Notes: generated by a model not told the origin, from the sequence alone. A DNA stretch of 64,000 bases from Lujinxingia sediminis (GCF_004005565.1 NZ_SADD01000011.1:124001-188000), one strand, 5' to 3'; counted from the stretch's first letter, positions 19,274 to 28,823 are shown. Made by a program: numbers and translations.

Positions 19274-21345
19274 CGGGAAGCGTCTCCCAGGAGGATACGG
19301 CGTGCGTCGTGGCGGGCGGTCTGGAGCCAGTGGGCGTCGCGGAGGACGTCACCGAAGCGGAACTCGGGGAGGCCGGCTTGTTTGACGCCGAGGAAGAGGC
19401 CGGGACCGCGGATGGCGAGGTCGGTTTCGGCCAGTTTAAATCCGTCGTCGGTGGTGGTGAAGGCCTGCAGGCGGAGCTCGGCGTCTTCGGTGAGGGTGAA
19501 GCCTGTGATGAGGATGCACATGGAGTCGACGGAGCCGCGGCCGACACGACCGCGGAGCTGATGAAGTTGGCTGAGACCGAAGACTTCGGGGTTTTCGATG
19601 ACCATGATGGTGGCGTTGGGGACGTCGACGCCGACTTCGACGACGGTGGTGGCACAGAGGACGTCGATGTCGCCGTTGGAGAAGCGTTGCATGACGGCGT
19701 CTTTGGCGGTGCCGTCCATGCGGCCGTGGAGGATGCCCAGGCGCAGACCTTTGAGGGGGCCGTTGGCGAGGCGTTCGGCTTCTTCTGTGACGGAGCGGCG
19801 GTTGGAGACGGCGTCGCTGGCTTCGACCAGGGGGTAGACGAAGTAGGCCTGTTCACCGGTCTCGAGGATGCGTTTTTTTACGTAGTCGTAGATTTTGGGA
19901 GCGCGGGTGCGGTCGCGGAGCTCGGTGCGAACGGGTTTACGACCGGGGGGCTTTTCGCGGATGAGGGTGAGGTCGAGGTCGCCGAAGACGGCGTGGGCTA
20001 AGGAGCGGGGGATGGGGGTTGCGGTCATGGCCAGGAGGTGGGGATCCTGGCCTTTGGCGAGGAGGGCGTCGCGTTGGTCGACGCCGAATTTGTGCTGTTC
20101 GTCGATGATGACGAGCGCGAGGTTTTTGAAGGCGACGTCATCCTGGACGAGGGCATGGGTGCCGACGATGAGGCCGATGTCGCCGTTTGCGAGGGCCTGG
20201 AGGGTGTCACGGCGTTCGGCTGTGCCCTGCGCGCCAACAAGGAGGGCGTGGGGGATGTTGAGGGCGGTGAAGAGGGCGTGTGCGTTGCGGCTGTGTTGGC
20301 GGGCGAGGATCTCGGTGGGGGCGAGGATCGCGACCTGGTGGCCGTTGGCAATGGCGATAGCAGCGGCGAGGAGTGCGACGACGGTCTTGCCGCTGCCGAC
20401 GTCACCCTGGAGGAGTCGGCGCATGGGGATGCGGGTGGCGAGGTCGTCGGCGATGGTGGCGATAGCGGACTTCTGATCGCCAGTGAGATCGAAGGGGATC
20501 TTTTTGAGGAGCTCGCGGCCGAGTTCGCGTTCGGTGAGGCGCGAGGCGTTGGCGGCGCGACGCTGGGCGACGTAGCGGCGCGTGAGTGCAAGTTGGAGGT
20601 CGAAGAACTCTTGATAGATCAGGCGGTTACGGGCGGTAGAGAGATCTTCGCGGAAACGGTCCAGATCGTCGTAGGGGGTGAGGACGTGGATCGTTTTGAG
20701 TGCTTCGGCCAGGGTGGGGAGCTCGTGCTGGCGGAGGAGGTTGAGAGGGACGCTTTCTTCGAGGTCGGCGTGCAGCAGAGAAAAGCTCTCGGTGATGGCG
20801 GGATGGATCAGCGAGTCGCGCACCTCTTCCATGGAGCTGTAGATGGGGACGACTTCGGTTTGAGGGGGGCGCGCTTCCCGGGATTTGAGAATGTCGAAGG
20901 CCGGATGGACCATTTGTGCGGGGGCACGGTCGTGGTCGAGCTTGCCTTCGACGCGCATCCAGTCGCCGGGTTGGAACTTTTTGACGAAGCCGGGGAAGGC
21001 GAGGTTAAACCAGATGAGTTTGAACTCGGCGTCGTCGACCTGGAGGCGGACTTCGAGGGGGGCGCGGCTGTGGCGAGCGGGGGGTAGGACGTGGGTGATC
21101 TGGCCGATGACTTCGACGAAGGAGGCGCGGCGTTCGACGAGCTCATGACCGGGCCAGAAGCGATAGGTGGGGCGGTATTTGCGCGGCATGTGCAGCAGGA
21201 GATGCAGCTGGTCCAGGATGCCGCGCTCGCGCATGCGGGCTGCAGTTTTAGGGCCGATGCCGCGCAGGCGCTCCAGCCCCAGGGGGTGGGGCTGGAGGAG
21301 GCGCAGGGTGAGGCGGCCCGGGATGTTGGGGGAGGCGTCGGCCAT
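19270..21345 (-). CDS. recG: ATP-dependent DNA helicase RecG
   Basis: Branch-migration helicase that regresses stalled forks. 691 residues: N-terminal HhH-like segment (LRGIGPKTAARM), OB-fold wedge domain about 75-165, Walker A GDVGSGKT at 314-321, DEQH box near 418 and the C-terminal TRG region. It sits 17 bp downstream of a Cys-rich lipoprotein gene and overlaps priA. Pairing of recG with priA makes functional sense because both act on stalled forks. Confidence 0.97.
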   Translation of the reverse strand: MADASPNIPGRLTLRLLQPHPLGLERLRGIGPKTAARMRERGILDQLHLLLHMPRKYRPTYRFWPGHELVERRASFVEVIGQITHVLPPARHSRAPLEVRLQVDDAEFKLIWFNLAFPGFVKKFQPGDWMRVEGKLDHDRAPAQMVHPAFDILKSREARPPQTEVVPIYSSMEEVRDSLIHPAITESFSLLHADLEESVPLNLLRQHELPTLAEALKTIHVLTPYDDLDRFREDLSTARNRLIYQEFFDLQLALTRRYVAQRRAANASRLTERELGRELLKKIPFDLTGDQKSAIATIADDLATRIPMRRLLQGDVGSGKTVVALLAAAIAIANGHQVAILAPTEILARQHSRNAHALFTALNIPHALLVGAQGTAERRDTLQALANGDIGLIVGTHALVQDDVAFKNLALVIIDEQHKFGVDQRDALLAKGQDPHLLAMTATPIPRSLAHAVFGDLDLTLIREKPPGRKPVRTELRDRTRAPKIYDYVKKRILETGEQAYFVYPLVEASDAVSNRRSVTEEAERLANGPLKGLRLGILHGRMDGTAKDAVMQRFSNGDIDVLCATTVVEVGVDVPNATIMVIENPEVFGLSQLHQLRGRVGRGSVDSMCILITGFTLTEDAELRLQAFTTTDDGFKLAETDLAIRGPGLFLGVKQAGLPEFRFGDVLRDAHWLQTARHDARRILLGDASR

Positions 21346-21362
21346 GAGAGAGGGGGGAGCGC

Positions 21363-22439
21363 TCAGGATGCCTGGCAGAAGCGCAGGTGTGCGAAGGGGG
21401 CGGGAGCCGGTTCGCAGGCGCGGCCGTCACAGTCGGCGAGGGTGTCGCAGGGTTTGAGGCAGCGCTGGTTGTCGTTGGTGTCGCGCATGCAGCGGAGGTC
21501 GGTGGGGCAGCCGTTGGTGTGGAGGTTGCTAACGGAGCAGGGGGAGAACTCGGCTTTCTGGGAGAAGCCGCCGTTCTGGAGGCAACGTGCCGAGGGCTGG
21601 CAGCTTAAGTCGGGGAAGTCTTTGTTGGGGGCGCAGGCCTGACCTGCAGGGCAGGCGCCAGCGGTGAGGAGGTCGCAGGATTTGGTGCAGAAACCCACGC
21701 CGTTGTAGTCGGCTTCGGAGTCGTCGAGGGTGCAGAACTCGTCTTCAGCGCAGCCAGCGCCTGTAGTGAGTTCGCACATTTTGGCGCAGGCGGCGAGTCG
21801 GGTGTCTGGCGGGTCAAAGCTGTGGCAGTGGAGGCCGGGGCCGCAGACAGTGCCGGTGCCAGGCTCGCAGCTATCGCCGAGTTGGCCGTCTCCGAGGTTG
21901 TTGAGGGCCTGGCAAGAGGGGCGGAATTCGAGGGTCGGGGCCGGGATAAAGCGGAGTTCGCAGGCGTCGCTGCCCGCGCAGCCGGTCTGGTTGACCGGAT
22001 CGCAGTTGCCGGTGAGGGGGGCGACGTCACCGGGGCAGGTGACGGGCTGGCAATTGCTGGCGATGCAAGCCTCTGTGATGTCACAGGCGTTGTTGCACGT
22101 ACCGCAGTTGTCGGGATCGATGTTGGTGTCTACGCAGCGCTCGCCGCAGCTGAGGAGGCCAGCTTCTGAGCAGGTGCCTGTGTCGGTATCTGCGTCGGTA
22201 TCGCCGGCGCCGTCGGCGTCGTCGGTGTCGTTGTCTTCAACATCCGGGATGTCGGCGTCGCCTGTGTCGGCGTCGTCGGTGTCGTTGTCTTCGACGTCGG
22301 GCTCACCGGTGTCGAGGCCGTCGGTGTCGGCCTGAACCGGTGCAGTAACGGAGTCGAGGTCGAAGTGGAGGTTGCAGCCGGCAAGGGTCAGGGAGACGAC
22401 GAGGAGCGCGGCGATGAGTGAGCGCGAAAAGGAGATCAT
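21363..22439 (-). CDS. Cys-rich, Asp-rich lipoprotein
   Basis: 358 residues. Signal ISFSRSLIAALLVVSLTLAGC has lipobox LAGC. An Asp/Thr-rich segment (about 36-85) contains two copies of DVEDNDTDDAD, seen in DNA as a repeated 26-bp block near 22209 and 22267. The rest has about 30 Cys, opening with GERCVDTNIDPDNCGTCNNA, a pattern common in exported proteins of Myxococcota. The acidic segment may bind calcium or act as a spacer. An in-frame GTG at 22451 is an alternative start. It follows the TPR gene by 18 bp. Confidence 0.82.
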   Translation of the reverse strand: MISFSRSLIAALLVVSLTLAGCNLHFDLDSVTAPVQADTDGLDTGEPDVEDNDTDDADTGDADIPDVEDNDTDDADGAGDTDADTDTGTCSEAGLLSCGERCVDTNIDPDNCGTCNNACDITEACIASNCQPVTCPGDVAPLTGNCDPVNQTGCAGSDACELRFIPAPTLEFRPSCQALNNLGDGQLGDSCEPGTGTVCGPGLHCHSFDPPDTRLAACAKMCELTTGAGCAEDEFCTLDDSEADYNGVGFCTKSCDLLTAGACPAGQACAPNKDFPDLSCQPSARCLQNGGFSQKAEFSPCSVSNLHTNGCPTDLRCMRDTNDNQRCLKPCDTLADCDGRACEPAPAPFAHLRFCQAS

Positions 22440-22457
22440 GGTGGAGGTCACGATGAA

Positions 22458-23300
22458 TTAGAAGGTGGTAGAGAAGCGAACCAGGCCGGAGGATCCGTCG
22501 GGAGCGAAGGCGACGTCGATGTTGGAGTCAGCGGCGGAGGTTACGCCGAAGATCCACATACCGAGGCCGAGGGCTGCAGCACCGGCGCCGGAGTAGAGGA
22601 GGATTTTACCGGTGTTGGCGCGGCTCTCGATGTCGGCGCGAAGCTCGTTGTAGTCGCTGAGGCGGCCCTGATCGGAAGCCTGCTGGTACGCTTCGATGTC
22701 GCTGGCCAGGCTGCGGTCGACGAGGAGGGCGCCGGTGAGGAGTCCGGCACCGACTACAGTGGTGCCCACGCCAGCCCAGCCTACAAGGCCCATGCCTTCA
22801 GGTTGCCTGTCGAGATCGAGCGGGGGCGCGATGGAGAGGCCCGGCTGAGAGGATTGGGCGGAGGTCCGCTCCGCGGATTTTTCAGCGGCGGTGATGGCGG
22901 CGATGCGTGGGGCGAGCTCTTCGGCGTTGACGACGACGAAGAGGGCGTTGGCGCGGGCATCGACACGGACTTTTGCCTGTTCGGGCAGGCCTTCCATGCG
23001 CTGCGTCGCGAGGGTGGTCTCGTAGGCCTCGCGATGGTTGCCCAGGCGCGAGTGTGCCAGGGACATGTTGTAGAGGATCATGGGGTCGGGGCGTTGATCG
23101 AAGGCGCGACGAAAGGAGAGGATCGCGCGAGCGTAGTTGCCCTCGATAAAGAAGCTAGCGCCCTCGTCGAAGTATTGCTGGGCGAGTTCGTCGGCGGTGG
23201 GCTCATCCTGGGCGAAGGCCGAGGTGGCGAGCATGGAGAAGGCCAGGAGCGTGCAGAGCGCGGCGATGGGGTGGCGTGGCGAAGACATGTTGCGATCCAT
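22458..23300 (-). CDS. Exported TPR protein with C-terminal membrane helices
   Basis: 280 residues. An N-terminal signal (ALCTLLAFSMLATSAFAQ) is followed by tetratricopeptide-like repeats (EQYFDEGASFF-like and NYARAILSFRRAFDQRP, about 38-100). Two hydrophobic helices lie at about 170-192 and 235-258. It begins 16 bp after the kinase gene. TPR/membrane proteins next to PEGA-domain kinases are frequent in this group; a role as partner or target of the kinase is inference. The open frame to 23618 lies inside the kinase gene and is not used. Confidence 0.8.
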   Translation of the reverse strand: MDRNMSSPRHPIAALCTLLAFSMLATSAFAQDEPTADELAQQYFDEGASFFIEGNYARAILSFRRAFDQRPDPMILYNMSLAHSRLGNHREAYETTLATQRMEGLPEQAKVRVDARANALFVVVNAEELAPRIAAITAAEKSAERTSAQSSQPGLSIAPPLDLDRQPEGMGLVGWAGVGTTVVGAGLLTGALLVDRSLASDIEAYQQASDQGRLSDYNELRADIESRANTGKILLYSGAGAAALGLGMWIFGVTSAADSNIDVAFAPDGSSGLVRFSTTF

Positions 23301-23316
23301 CGTAGGCAGATGTTGA

Positions 23317-25023
23317 TCAGAAGAGGGTGTCGAGAGCCGGGAAGCTGGGCTCGGGTTCGGCTTTCTTTTTGGCGTCGGTGGTCGGGCGTCTTTCGGATTC
23401 GGTCTGAGTCTCAGGAGCGGTCCGAGGTTCAGATTCGGGTGCCTGCTGCGTCCTGGTGGTTTCGGGTTCGGTGCGGCGTGGAGACGTAGACCGGGGGCGT
23501 TCGATGCGTCGGGGGCGGTGTTTCGCTTCGGGCTCGGGTGCGGGCGCTGGGTCGGGCAGAGTGAGCGAGACGGTCTCTGAGGGGGCGTCGACCAGGAGCG
23601 AGGTTTCGCGGCCGTCATTATGGCGAGCTATGAGGGTGAGGGGGTATTGAAGGTCGTCGGAGGGGAGCGTTAAGGGGGATGTTCCGACGGGCTCGTCGTT
23701 GATGAAGAGTTCAAGGCCTGAGGGCTCGGTTTCGACGATCAGGGGGGCGATGGCTTCATGTTCGGCGGTAGGAGCGAGCTCTTCGGGGGCCTCGACGGGC
23801 TCCGAGGTAGGTGAAGGCCGGGGGACGGGCGTGGGGGATGCTGCGAGCTCGACGTGCGGGTCGGGCGTGGGTGTGGGGGATTGTTGGCGCATCATCCAGA
23901 AGAGACCTGCGCCGATGAGGAGAAGCACCAGGATAATGGCGATAACGGGCGCAGCGATGCCACTTTTTCGAGGGGCATCGCGTTCGCCGGAGAGTTCGCC
24001 TGCATGGGGGGGGGCCGCCGGGAGCTCTGGGGGCGGAGGGGTGATGTGGGCCTCGGGAGGCGGGCTTCGGAGATCGGCAGTGATGGCGGCAGGGGCAGGC
24101 ATTGGCGCGGGTGTCTGTTCGCCCACCAGGGGAGTCTCGGAGTCCCAGTTTTCCAGGAGTGCGGCGACGTCGCCGGCGGTCTTAAAGCGGGTTTCGAGGT
24201 TCTTGGCCAGCATGCAATTGATGATGGAGCGGAGTCCGGCGGGGACGTCGAGCTCGGCAGGGACTTTGAAGACCTCGGGGCTGAGCTGTTTGCTGATGAT
24301 GGTCATGGTGGTGGGACCCGCGGCGGCTTTGCTGCCGGTCAAAAGCTCGAAGGCCACCAGGCCCATGCTGTAGATGTCGCTTGCCGGGCCGATGCCTTCG
24401 CCGGTGAGCTGCTCGGGGGCCATGTAGCTGGGTGTGCCGACGATCATGCCGGCCTGGGTGAGATCGCTGGAGGTGAGGTCGGTCTCATCGGCAAGTGGTT
24501 TGGCGATACCGAAGTCGAGGACTTTGACGCGGTCGGTCTTGCCGAGGTGTTCGTAGACGAGGATGTTGGCGGGTTTGATGTCGCGGTGGAGGACGCCGTA
24601 CTGGTGGGCCTCGGCGAGGCTTTCGAGCGCCTGGGTGAGGATGGCGGCGACGCGTTTGGCGGAGAGTGGGCCGGACTCTTTGAGGACGACATCGAGACTT
24701 TTTCCGGAGACGAACTCGAAAGCCATGTAGGACATGCCGTTGTCGGCCTGCCCATACTCGTACATTGTGATGGTATGGGGATCGCGCAGTTGAGCGACGA
24801 GCTGGGCCTCACGGCGAAAGCGTTTGATCCAGACATCTTCGGCGGCATCGGCGTCGCCAGAACGCGGGGGGGAGAAGGGTTTGAGCACCTTCAAGGCGAC
24901 GGGGCGACCGAGGTCGAGCTGGGTGGCGCGGTAGACGTGAGCGAAACCACCTACTCCGAGGACGGACTCGATACGGTACTTGCCTTCGAAGATGTCGCCG
25001 GGTTGTGGCGGGTTCCAGTCCAT
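23317..25023 (-). CDS. Transmembrane Ser/Thr protein kinase with PEGA-like domain
   Basis: 568 residues. Kinase domain about 16-295: Gly loop GVGGFAHV, Lys 45 in VALKVLK, HRDIKPAN at 146-153, DFG at 170-172 and GTPSYMAPEQ near 196, so all catalytic residues are present. A Pro-rich linker leads to one membrane helix at 356-377. The outer part holds a PEGA-like beta domain (VETEPSGLELFINDEPVG, about 425-495), then an Arg/Glu/Pro-rich tail. First gene of a minus-strand run reaching recG and priA. Confidence 0.92.
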   Translation of the reverse strand: MDWNPPQPGDIFEGKYRIESVLGVGGFAHVYRATQLDLGRPVALKVLKPFSPPRSGDADAAEDVWIKRFRREAQLVAQLRDPHTITMYEYGQADNGMSYMAFEFVSGKSLDVVLKESGPLSAKRVAAILTQALESLAEAHQYGVLHRDIKPANILVYEHLGKTDRVKVLDFGIAKPLADETDLTSSDLTQAGMIVGTPSYMAPEQLTGEGIGPASDIYSMGLVAFELLTGSKAAAGPTTMTIISKQLSPEVFKVPAELDVPAGLRSIINCMLAKNLETRFKTAGDVAALLENWDSETPLVGEQTPAPMPAPAAITADLRSPPPEAHITPPPPELPAAPPHAGELSGERDAPRKSGIAAPVIAIILVLLLIGAGLFWMMRQQSPTPTPDPHVELAASPTPVPRPSPTSEPVEAPEELAPTAEHEAIAPLIVETEPSGLELFINDEPVGTSPLTLPSDDLQYPLTLIARHNDGRETSLLVDAPSETVSLTLPDPAPAPEPEAKHRPRRIERPRSTSPRRTEPETTRTQQAPESEPRTAPETQTESERRPTTDAKKKAEPEPSFPALDTLF

Positions 25024-25097
25024 GTGACGAGTTCCAAACAGCGGGGCGCCAGCAAAGACGCGACGATCAATGATGTGGGCATATAGAAAACAGTTAT

Positions 25098-25115
25098 CAA
25101 CCTAACAGGAGGTTG
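25098..25115. promoter_or_regulatory. Inverted repeat upstream of the kinase gene
   Basis: CAACCT (25098-25103) and AGGTTG (25110-25115) form 6-bp arms around 6 nt, 75-92 bp upstream of the kinase start. It may be an operator; no promoter boxes are clear beside it. Confidence 0.3.
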
Positions 25116-25184
25116 AGGGAGGGGGCAATTTAAGTCTGGCCGGTGAGGCAGGGGTTCGCCGAGGGGAAGGGCGAAGTACGTGCC

Positions 25185-25913
25185 TCAGGGTTTTGAGGGG
25201 AGGCGTGCGTCGGAGGGGCGGATGTAGTTGGGTTCAAGGGTGACCAGGTCGTCGGGGCCGTGGGCCGCGAGGTGTTCGCTGGCGAGACGGGCGACGCCGA
25301 GTGCTGAGGGGGTATTGAGAAAGGTTGGGGGGATGTGAAAGGTGGAGAGGTCGCCGAGGTTGCGGAGTGCCGGGTAGGGGGCGATGCCGTCTCCCAGGAT
25401 CGTGATGGGTGTGGGGAGGTTCAGGGCGCTGAGTTGAGCGGCGAGCTCGTGGGGGGCGTAGGTGTTTTCGGGCAAGAGAGTTGCGAGGGCGTTGTTGCGG
25501 GCGATGAAGAGCGCTGCGTAAACCTCGTTTCGTCGTGCGTCGAAGGCGACACAGACGGGGCGCTCAGGGGAGCTGAGGGCGAGGGGGAGCGCAGCGGCGG
25601 CGAGGCTGGAGACACCGACGATGGGTTTGTTGTGTGCGCGAGCCAGGGCTTTTGCGCTGGCGAGGGCGACGCGCAGACCTGTGAAACTTCCCGGGCCGAG
25701 GCCGACGGCGAAGAGGTCGACCTGGTTGAGGGAGAGTGCCTGGGCTTCGAAGAGGGCTTCGATATTGGCGAGCAGGGCACTGCCGTGGTTGTAGCGTACG
25801 CGCTGGGTACGGTTCTCCAGGAGTTGATCGCCGTCGAGGAGGGCAAGGGCCTGAATGCGGGTAGCGGCGTCGATGGCGAGGACGCGTGTCGAAGAAAGTA
25901 AAGGGGAAGTCAT
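25185..25913 (-). CDS. tsaB: tRNA threonylcarbamoyladenosine biosynthesis protein TsaB
   Basis: TsaB is the partner that stabilises TsaD in making t6A37 on ANN-decoding tRNAs. 242 residues: N-terminal LAIDAAT, then the family signature VGLGPGSFTGLRVALASAKALA at about 70-91, and the ASKHA-type fold. Length is normal. It lies 9 bp after rseP and is probably last in the cdsA-rseP-tsaB unit. Confidence 0.93.
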   Translation of the reverse strand: MTSPLLSSTRVLAIDAATRIQALALLDGDQLLENRTQRVRYNHGSALLANIEALFEAQALSLNQVDLFAVGLGPGSFTGLRVALASAKALARAHNKPIVGVSSLAAAALPLALSSPERPVCVAFDARRNEVYAALFIARNNALATLLPENTYAPHELAAQLSALNLPTPITILGDGIAPYPALRNLGDLSTFHIPPTFLNTPSALGVARLASEHLAAHGPDDLVTLEPNYIRPSDARLPSKP

Positions 25914-25922
25914 GGATGCAGC

Positions 25923-27641
25923 TCAGCGGGATTCGAAGTATTCGACGGCGCGGTGCCAGTTGCGTTCGATGTCGTTCTTGAAGGCCAGGATCATGAGCAT
26001 GAGGATCATGGTGAAGCCGATGTAAGCGGCGATCTGGCGTGTACGGAAGCTCAAGGGGCCGCGTTTGATAGCCTCAAGTGCGAAGAGCAGGAGTTGACCG
26101 CCGTCGAGGACGGGAATGGGGAGGAGGTTGAGGATGGCGAGGTTGATGCTGATGAGGGCCATCATTTCGAGGAAAGGTTCCCATCCTGCGCGCCCGGCTT
26201 CTGCGGCGAGTTCGCCGATCATGATGGGCCCGCCGATGGACTTGGTGGAGACGCGGCCTTCTGCGAGGCGGACGAGTCCCAGGGTCATCATGCGGGTGAA
26301 CTTCCAGGTTTGTGAGAAGGCTTCGGAGGTGCTGTAGACGACGCGGCTGAAGAAGGGGTGTGGGATGTTTTCGGGCTCAACGGAGTTACGGAAGGAGTCC
26401 CAGCCGTTGAAGATGCGGTAGCGGACCTGTTCGGTCTGGTCCTGATAGGAGTCGACGTCGGTGGTGAGGGTTGTTTTGAGCTGTTCACCGTCGCGCAGGA
26501 AGGCGACCTGGAAGTTTGTGTCGAGGGGGGGCGGATCGTCTCCGGCGTTGTCGCGGTCGACGATGCGCTGGTTGATGGTGTTGTGGATGTGGCTGACCAT
26601 GAGCGACCAGCTGGAGAACTTGCGGTCGTCGACGGCGAGGATGCGGTCGCCGGGTTTGAGTCCGGCGCGTGCGACGGGACTGTCGGGGTCGACCTGAGCG
26701 ATGACCATCTCGGAAGGGGTCACGCCGATGTCGTAGGATCCGTCGATGTGTTCGGGTGTAACGGTGACGTTGATAAGGCGTTGCTTGTAGAAGGTGCCGT
26801 AATCGACGTGGAGGGGGAAAGGGCGCAGGGCCTGGATCTCAACGGGCTTACCGGCGCTCTCCTGGATGCGTGCTTCGAGTTCGTGGAAGCGTTGTACGGG
26901 GTGGCCGTCGACGGCGATAATGTGATCGAAGTAGGCCAGTCCAGCGCGTGCGGCAGGGCCGTCGTGTTCGGTGAGGGCGATGGTCGAGCCAGCGGTGCCC
27001 AGGTGCATTCCGATGAGGCCATAGGTGCGCTGGTCGAGGCCGAGGTAGTCGGTGGCCTGGAAGCGTGCCGGAGTGACGGTGACGGTATGGCGTTGACCGT
27101 TGCGCTCGTAGACGATTTCGAGGGGCTGGTCGTACGCAGGTCGGGTGTAGCGGGCGACATCGTGGAAGAAGCGGACGGGTTTGCCCTCGATCTCGACGAT
27201 GACGTCGCCGGCCTGCATTCCTGCCTGGGCAGCGGGAGCTTCGGGGTAGGCCTGTCCGACGACGGCCGGGGGGGCGGTGGTCTGCATCATGCCGAAGATG
27301 AAGTAGATGAAGATCGGCAGGATGAAGTTTGCCAGGGGGCCGGCGAGGATGATGAGCGAACGTTGCCAGATGGGCTTGGCCATCAGGGCGCGGCTGCGGT
27401 CTTCTTCCGGGAGTTCCTCAACGGATTCGAGGTCTCCGCCGAGCATCTGGACGTAACCGCCCAGAGGTAGGGCGCAGAGGGCGTATTCGGTTTCACCACG
27501 CTGGTAGGTCGCGATGGTGGGACCGAAGCCCAGGGCAAAGCGCAGGACTTTGACGTCGAAGAGTCGGGCTACGAGGAAGTGTCCCAACTCGTGCACGAAG
27601 ACGAGGACGCCGATGAGGATGATGAAGTAGAGGAAGCTCAT
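25923..27641 (-). CDS. rseP: Site-2 protease RseP
   Basis: Inner-membrane zinc protease that cuts membrane-bound regulators (anti-sigma factors) and signal-peptide remnants. 572 residues: zinc motif HELGH at 17-21, PDZ domains in the periplasmic region (GQAYPEAPAAQAGMQAGD near 127 and two related blocks near 220 and 325), and the C-terminal LLPIPVLDGGQLL with the third metal ligand. It is longer than E. coli RseP (about 450 residues), explained by an apparent extra PDZ repeat. Confidence 0.94.
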   Translation of the reverse strand: MSFLYFIILIGVLVFVHELGHFLVARLFDVKVLRFALGFGPTIATYQRGETEYALCALPLGGYVQMLGGDLESVEELPEEDRSRALMAKPIWQRSLIILAGPLANFILPIFIYFIFGMMQTTAPPAVVGQAYPEAPAAQAGMQAGDVIVEIEGKPVRFFHDVARYTRPAYDQPLEIVYERNGQRHTVTVTPARFQATDYLGLDQRTYGLIGMHLGTAGSTIALTEHDGPAARAGLAYFDHIIAVDGHPVQRFHELEARIQESAGKPVEIQALRPFPLHVDYGTFYKQRLINVTVTPEHIDGSYDIGVTPSEMVIAQVDPDSPVARAGLKPGDRILAVDDRKFSSWSLMVSHIHNTINQRIVDRDNAGDDPPPLDTNFQVAFLRDGEQLKTTLTTDVDSYQDQTEQVRYRIFNGWDSFRNSVEPENIPHPFFSRVVYSTSEAFSQTWKFTRMMTLGLVRLAEGRVSTKSIGGPIMIGELAAEAGRAGWEPFLEMMALISINLAILNLLPIPVLDGGQLLLFALEAIKRGPLSFRTRQIAAYIGFTMILMLMILAFKNDIERNWHRAVEYFESR

Positions 27642-27662
27642 GGGTGCCTGAGAGCAGGGAGT

Positions 27663-28511
27663 TCAGAAGCCCCCGGAGGTGAACTTCATGAAGTAGTAGA
27701 CCCAGGGGGAGGCAAAGAACAACGCGTCGATGCGGTCGAGGATTCCGCCGTGGCCGTAGATGATGGTTCCGCTGTCCTTGACGTCGTGGGCGCGCTTCAC
27801 GAGGGATTCGGCGAGGTCGCCGGTTTGCCCGAGGATGTTAGCCGGAATGGCGAGCGCGAGGATTTGGAAGAAGGATAAGGTGTTCCAGGCGTCGGGAGCC
27901 AGGGCGTTGTAGAGGGCCTGGAAGGCGAGGGCGAAGATCACGCTGGCGAGGATGCCACCGAGGGCGCCTTCGACGGATTTATTGGGGCTGACCGAGGGGT
28001 AGAGCTTGTGTTTTCCGAAGGCTCGGCCGCTGAAGTAAGCGCCGGTATCGGAGGCCCAGACGATGGCCAGGGTCATGAGGATCCACATGGGGCCAGCGTC
28101 GCCGCCGTCGCGTCCCAGGAGGGCGATGAAGGTGATGAGGACACCGCCGTAGAGGATGGCCGTGAGAGCGGAGCCGATCTGGTGTGTGACGCGGGCTTGC
28201 TCTTTGAAGGCAAAGAGGAAGTAGAGGAAGATCGTCAGAGTGGTGGCGGCCAGTGCCGGGATGAAGAAGGGTTCGGCAAAGTAGAGGACGTTCATCAGGC
28301 CGACGCCGAGGAGCATGGCGATGATGCGTCCGCCGGGATGTTCGGCGCTGAACGTGATGCCGCAGAACTCCCAGATGGAGATCGCACCGACCAGGGCGAT
28401 GAAGGCGAAGAAGAGCCATGCCGGGGCGTAGACGATCAGGGAGATGAGCAGGGGTAGCGCCACGATCGCGGTGATGAGGCGGGGGATGAGGTCGGACTTT
28501 TTCTTGGACAT
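27663..28511 (-). CDS. cdsA: Phosphatidate cytidylyltransferase
   Basis: Makes CDP-diacylglycerol from phosphatidate and CTP, the branch point of phospholipid synthesis. 282 residues with about eight hydrophobic helices and the family signature near the C-terminus: SPNKSVEGALGG, then GDLAESLVKR and KDSGTIIYGHGGILDRID. The open frame extends to 28736, but the ATG at 28511 gives the normal length and places the first helix correctly. It lies 21 bp upstream of rseP; dxr, often between the two, is absent. Confidence 0.94.
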   Translation of the reverse strand: MSKKKSDLIPRLITAIVALPLLISLIVYAPAWLFFAFIALVGAISIWEFCGITFSAEHPGGRIIAMLLGVGLMNVLYFAEPFFIPALAATTLTIFLYFLFAFKEQARVTHQIGSALTAILYGGVLITFIALLGRDGGDAGPMWILMTLAIVWASDTGAYFSGRAFGKHKLYPSVSPNKSVEGALGGILASVIFALAFQALYNALAPDAWNTLSFFQILALAIPANILGQTGDLAESLVKRAHDVKDSGTIIYGHGGILDRIDALFFASPWVYYFMKFTSGGF

Positions 28512-28823
28512 CGTCAGGGGGTGGGGTGCGGGCCAGTTCAAGTCGGCAGACGTGCGGACGTGGTGGAGTTCGACGCGAGGATGTGTGTCGCCAAGGTTGA
28601 GACGTTGGTGCGGTGAGGGGTATGGCGAGCGATCGTGGGGCGTCGTTTGCCGAGAGGCGTCAAGAGCTTGGATGCGCCGTGAGCTATCGTTGGTGTTGTG
28701 TTTGCGGTGTTGAAAGCCATTTAAGCCATATTGCAAGGCATCGACAATGCTGAGGCATCGCCCGGCATGATGTGCCTCGCCGCTATCACTTTTAGCGTCG
28801 CATTGGTCTACATCAACATGTGC
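28512..28823. other. Gene-free stretch between the J-domain gene and cdsA
   Basis: 312 bp. It must hold the cdsA promoter and the end of the J-domain transcript. An imperfect inverted repeat (GAGGCA 28752-28757, TGCCTC 28773-28778) lies 46 nt after the J-domain stop but has no T-run. No gene seen. Confidence 0.6.

Noticed and set aside
20038-21087. 349-codon plus-strand frame opposite recG
   Set aside because: Shadow of recG; Gly/Val/Glu-rich composition without motifs.
22200-22310. Independent DNA repeat element
   Set aside because: The repeated 26-bp blocks lie inside the lipoprotein gene and simply encode its Asp/Thr repeat.
25144-25187. Nested inverted repeat at the tsaB stop as a terminator
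   Set aside because: TGAGGCA/TGCCTCA and TTCGCC/GGCGAA arms exist, but no T-run follows on the minus strand; left uncalled.
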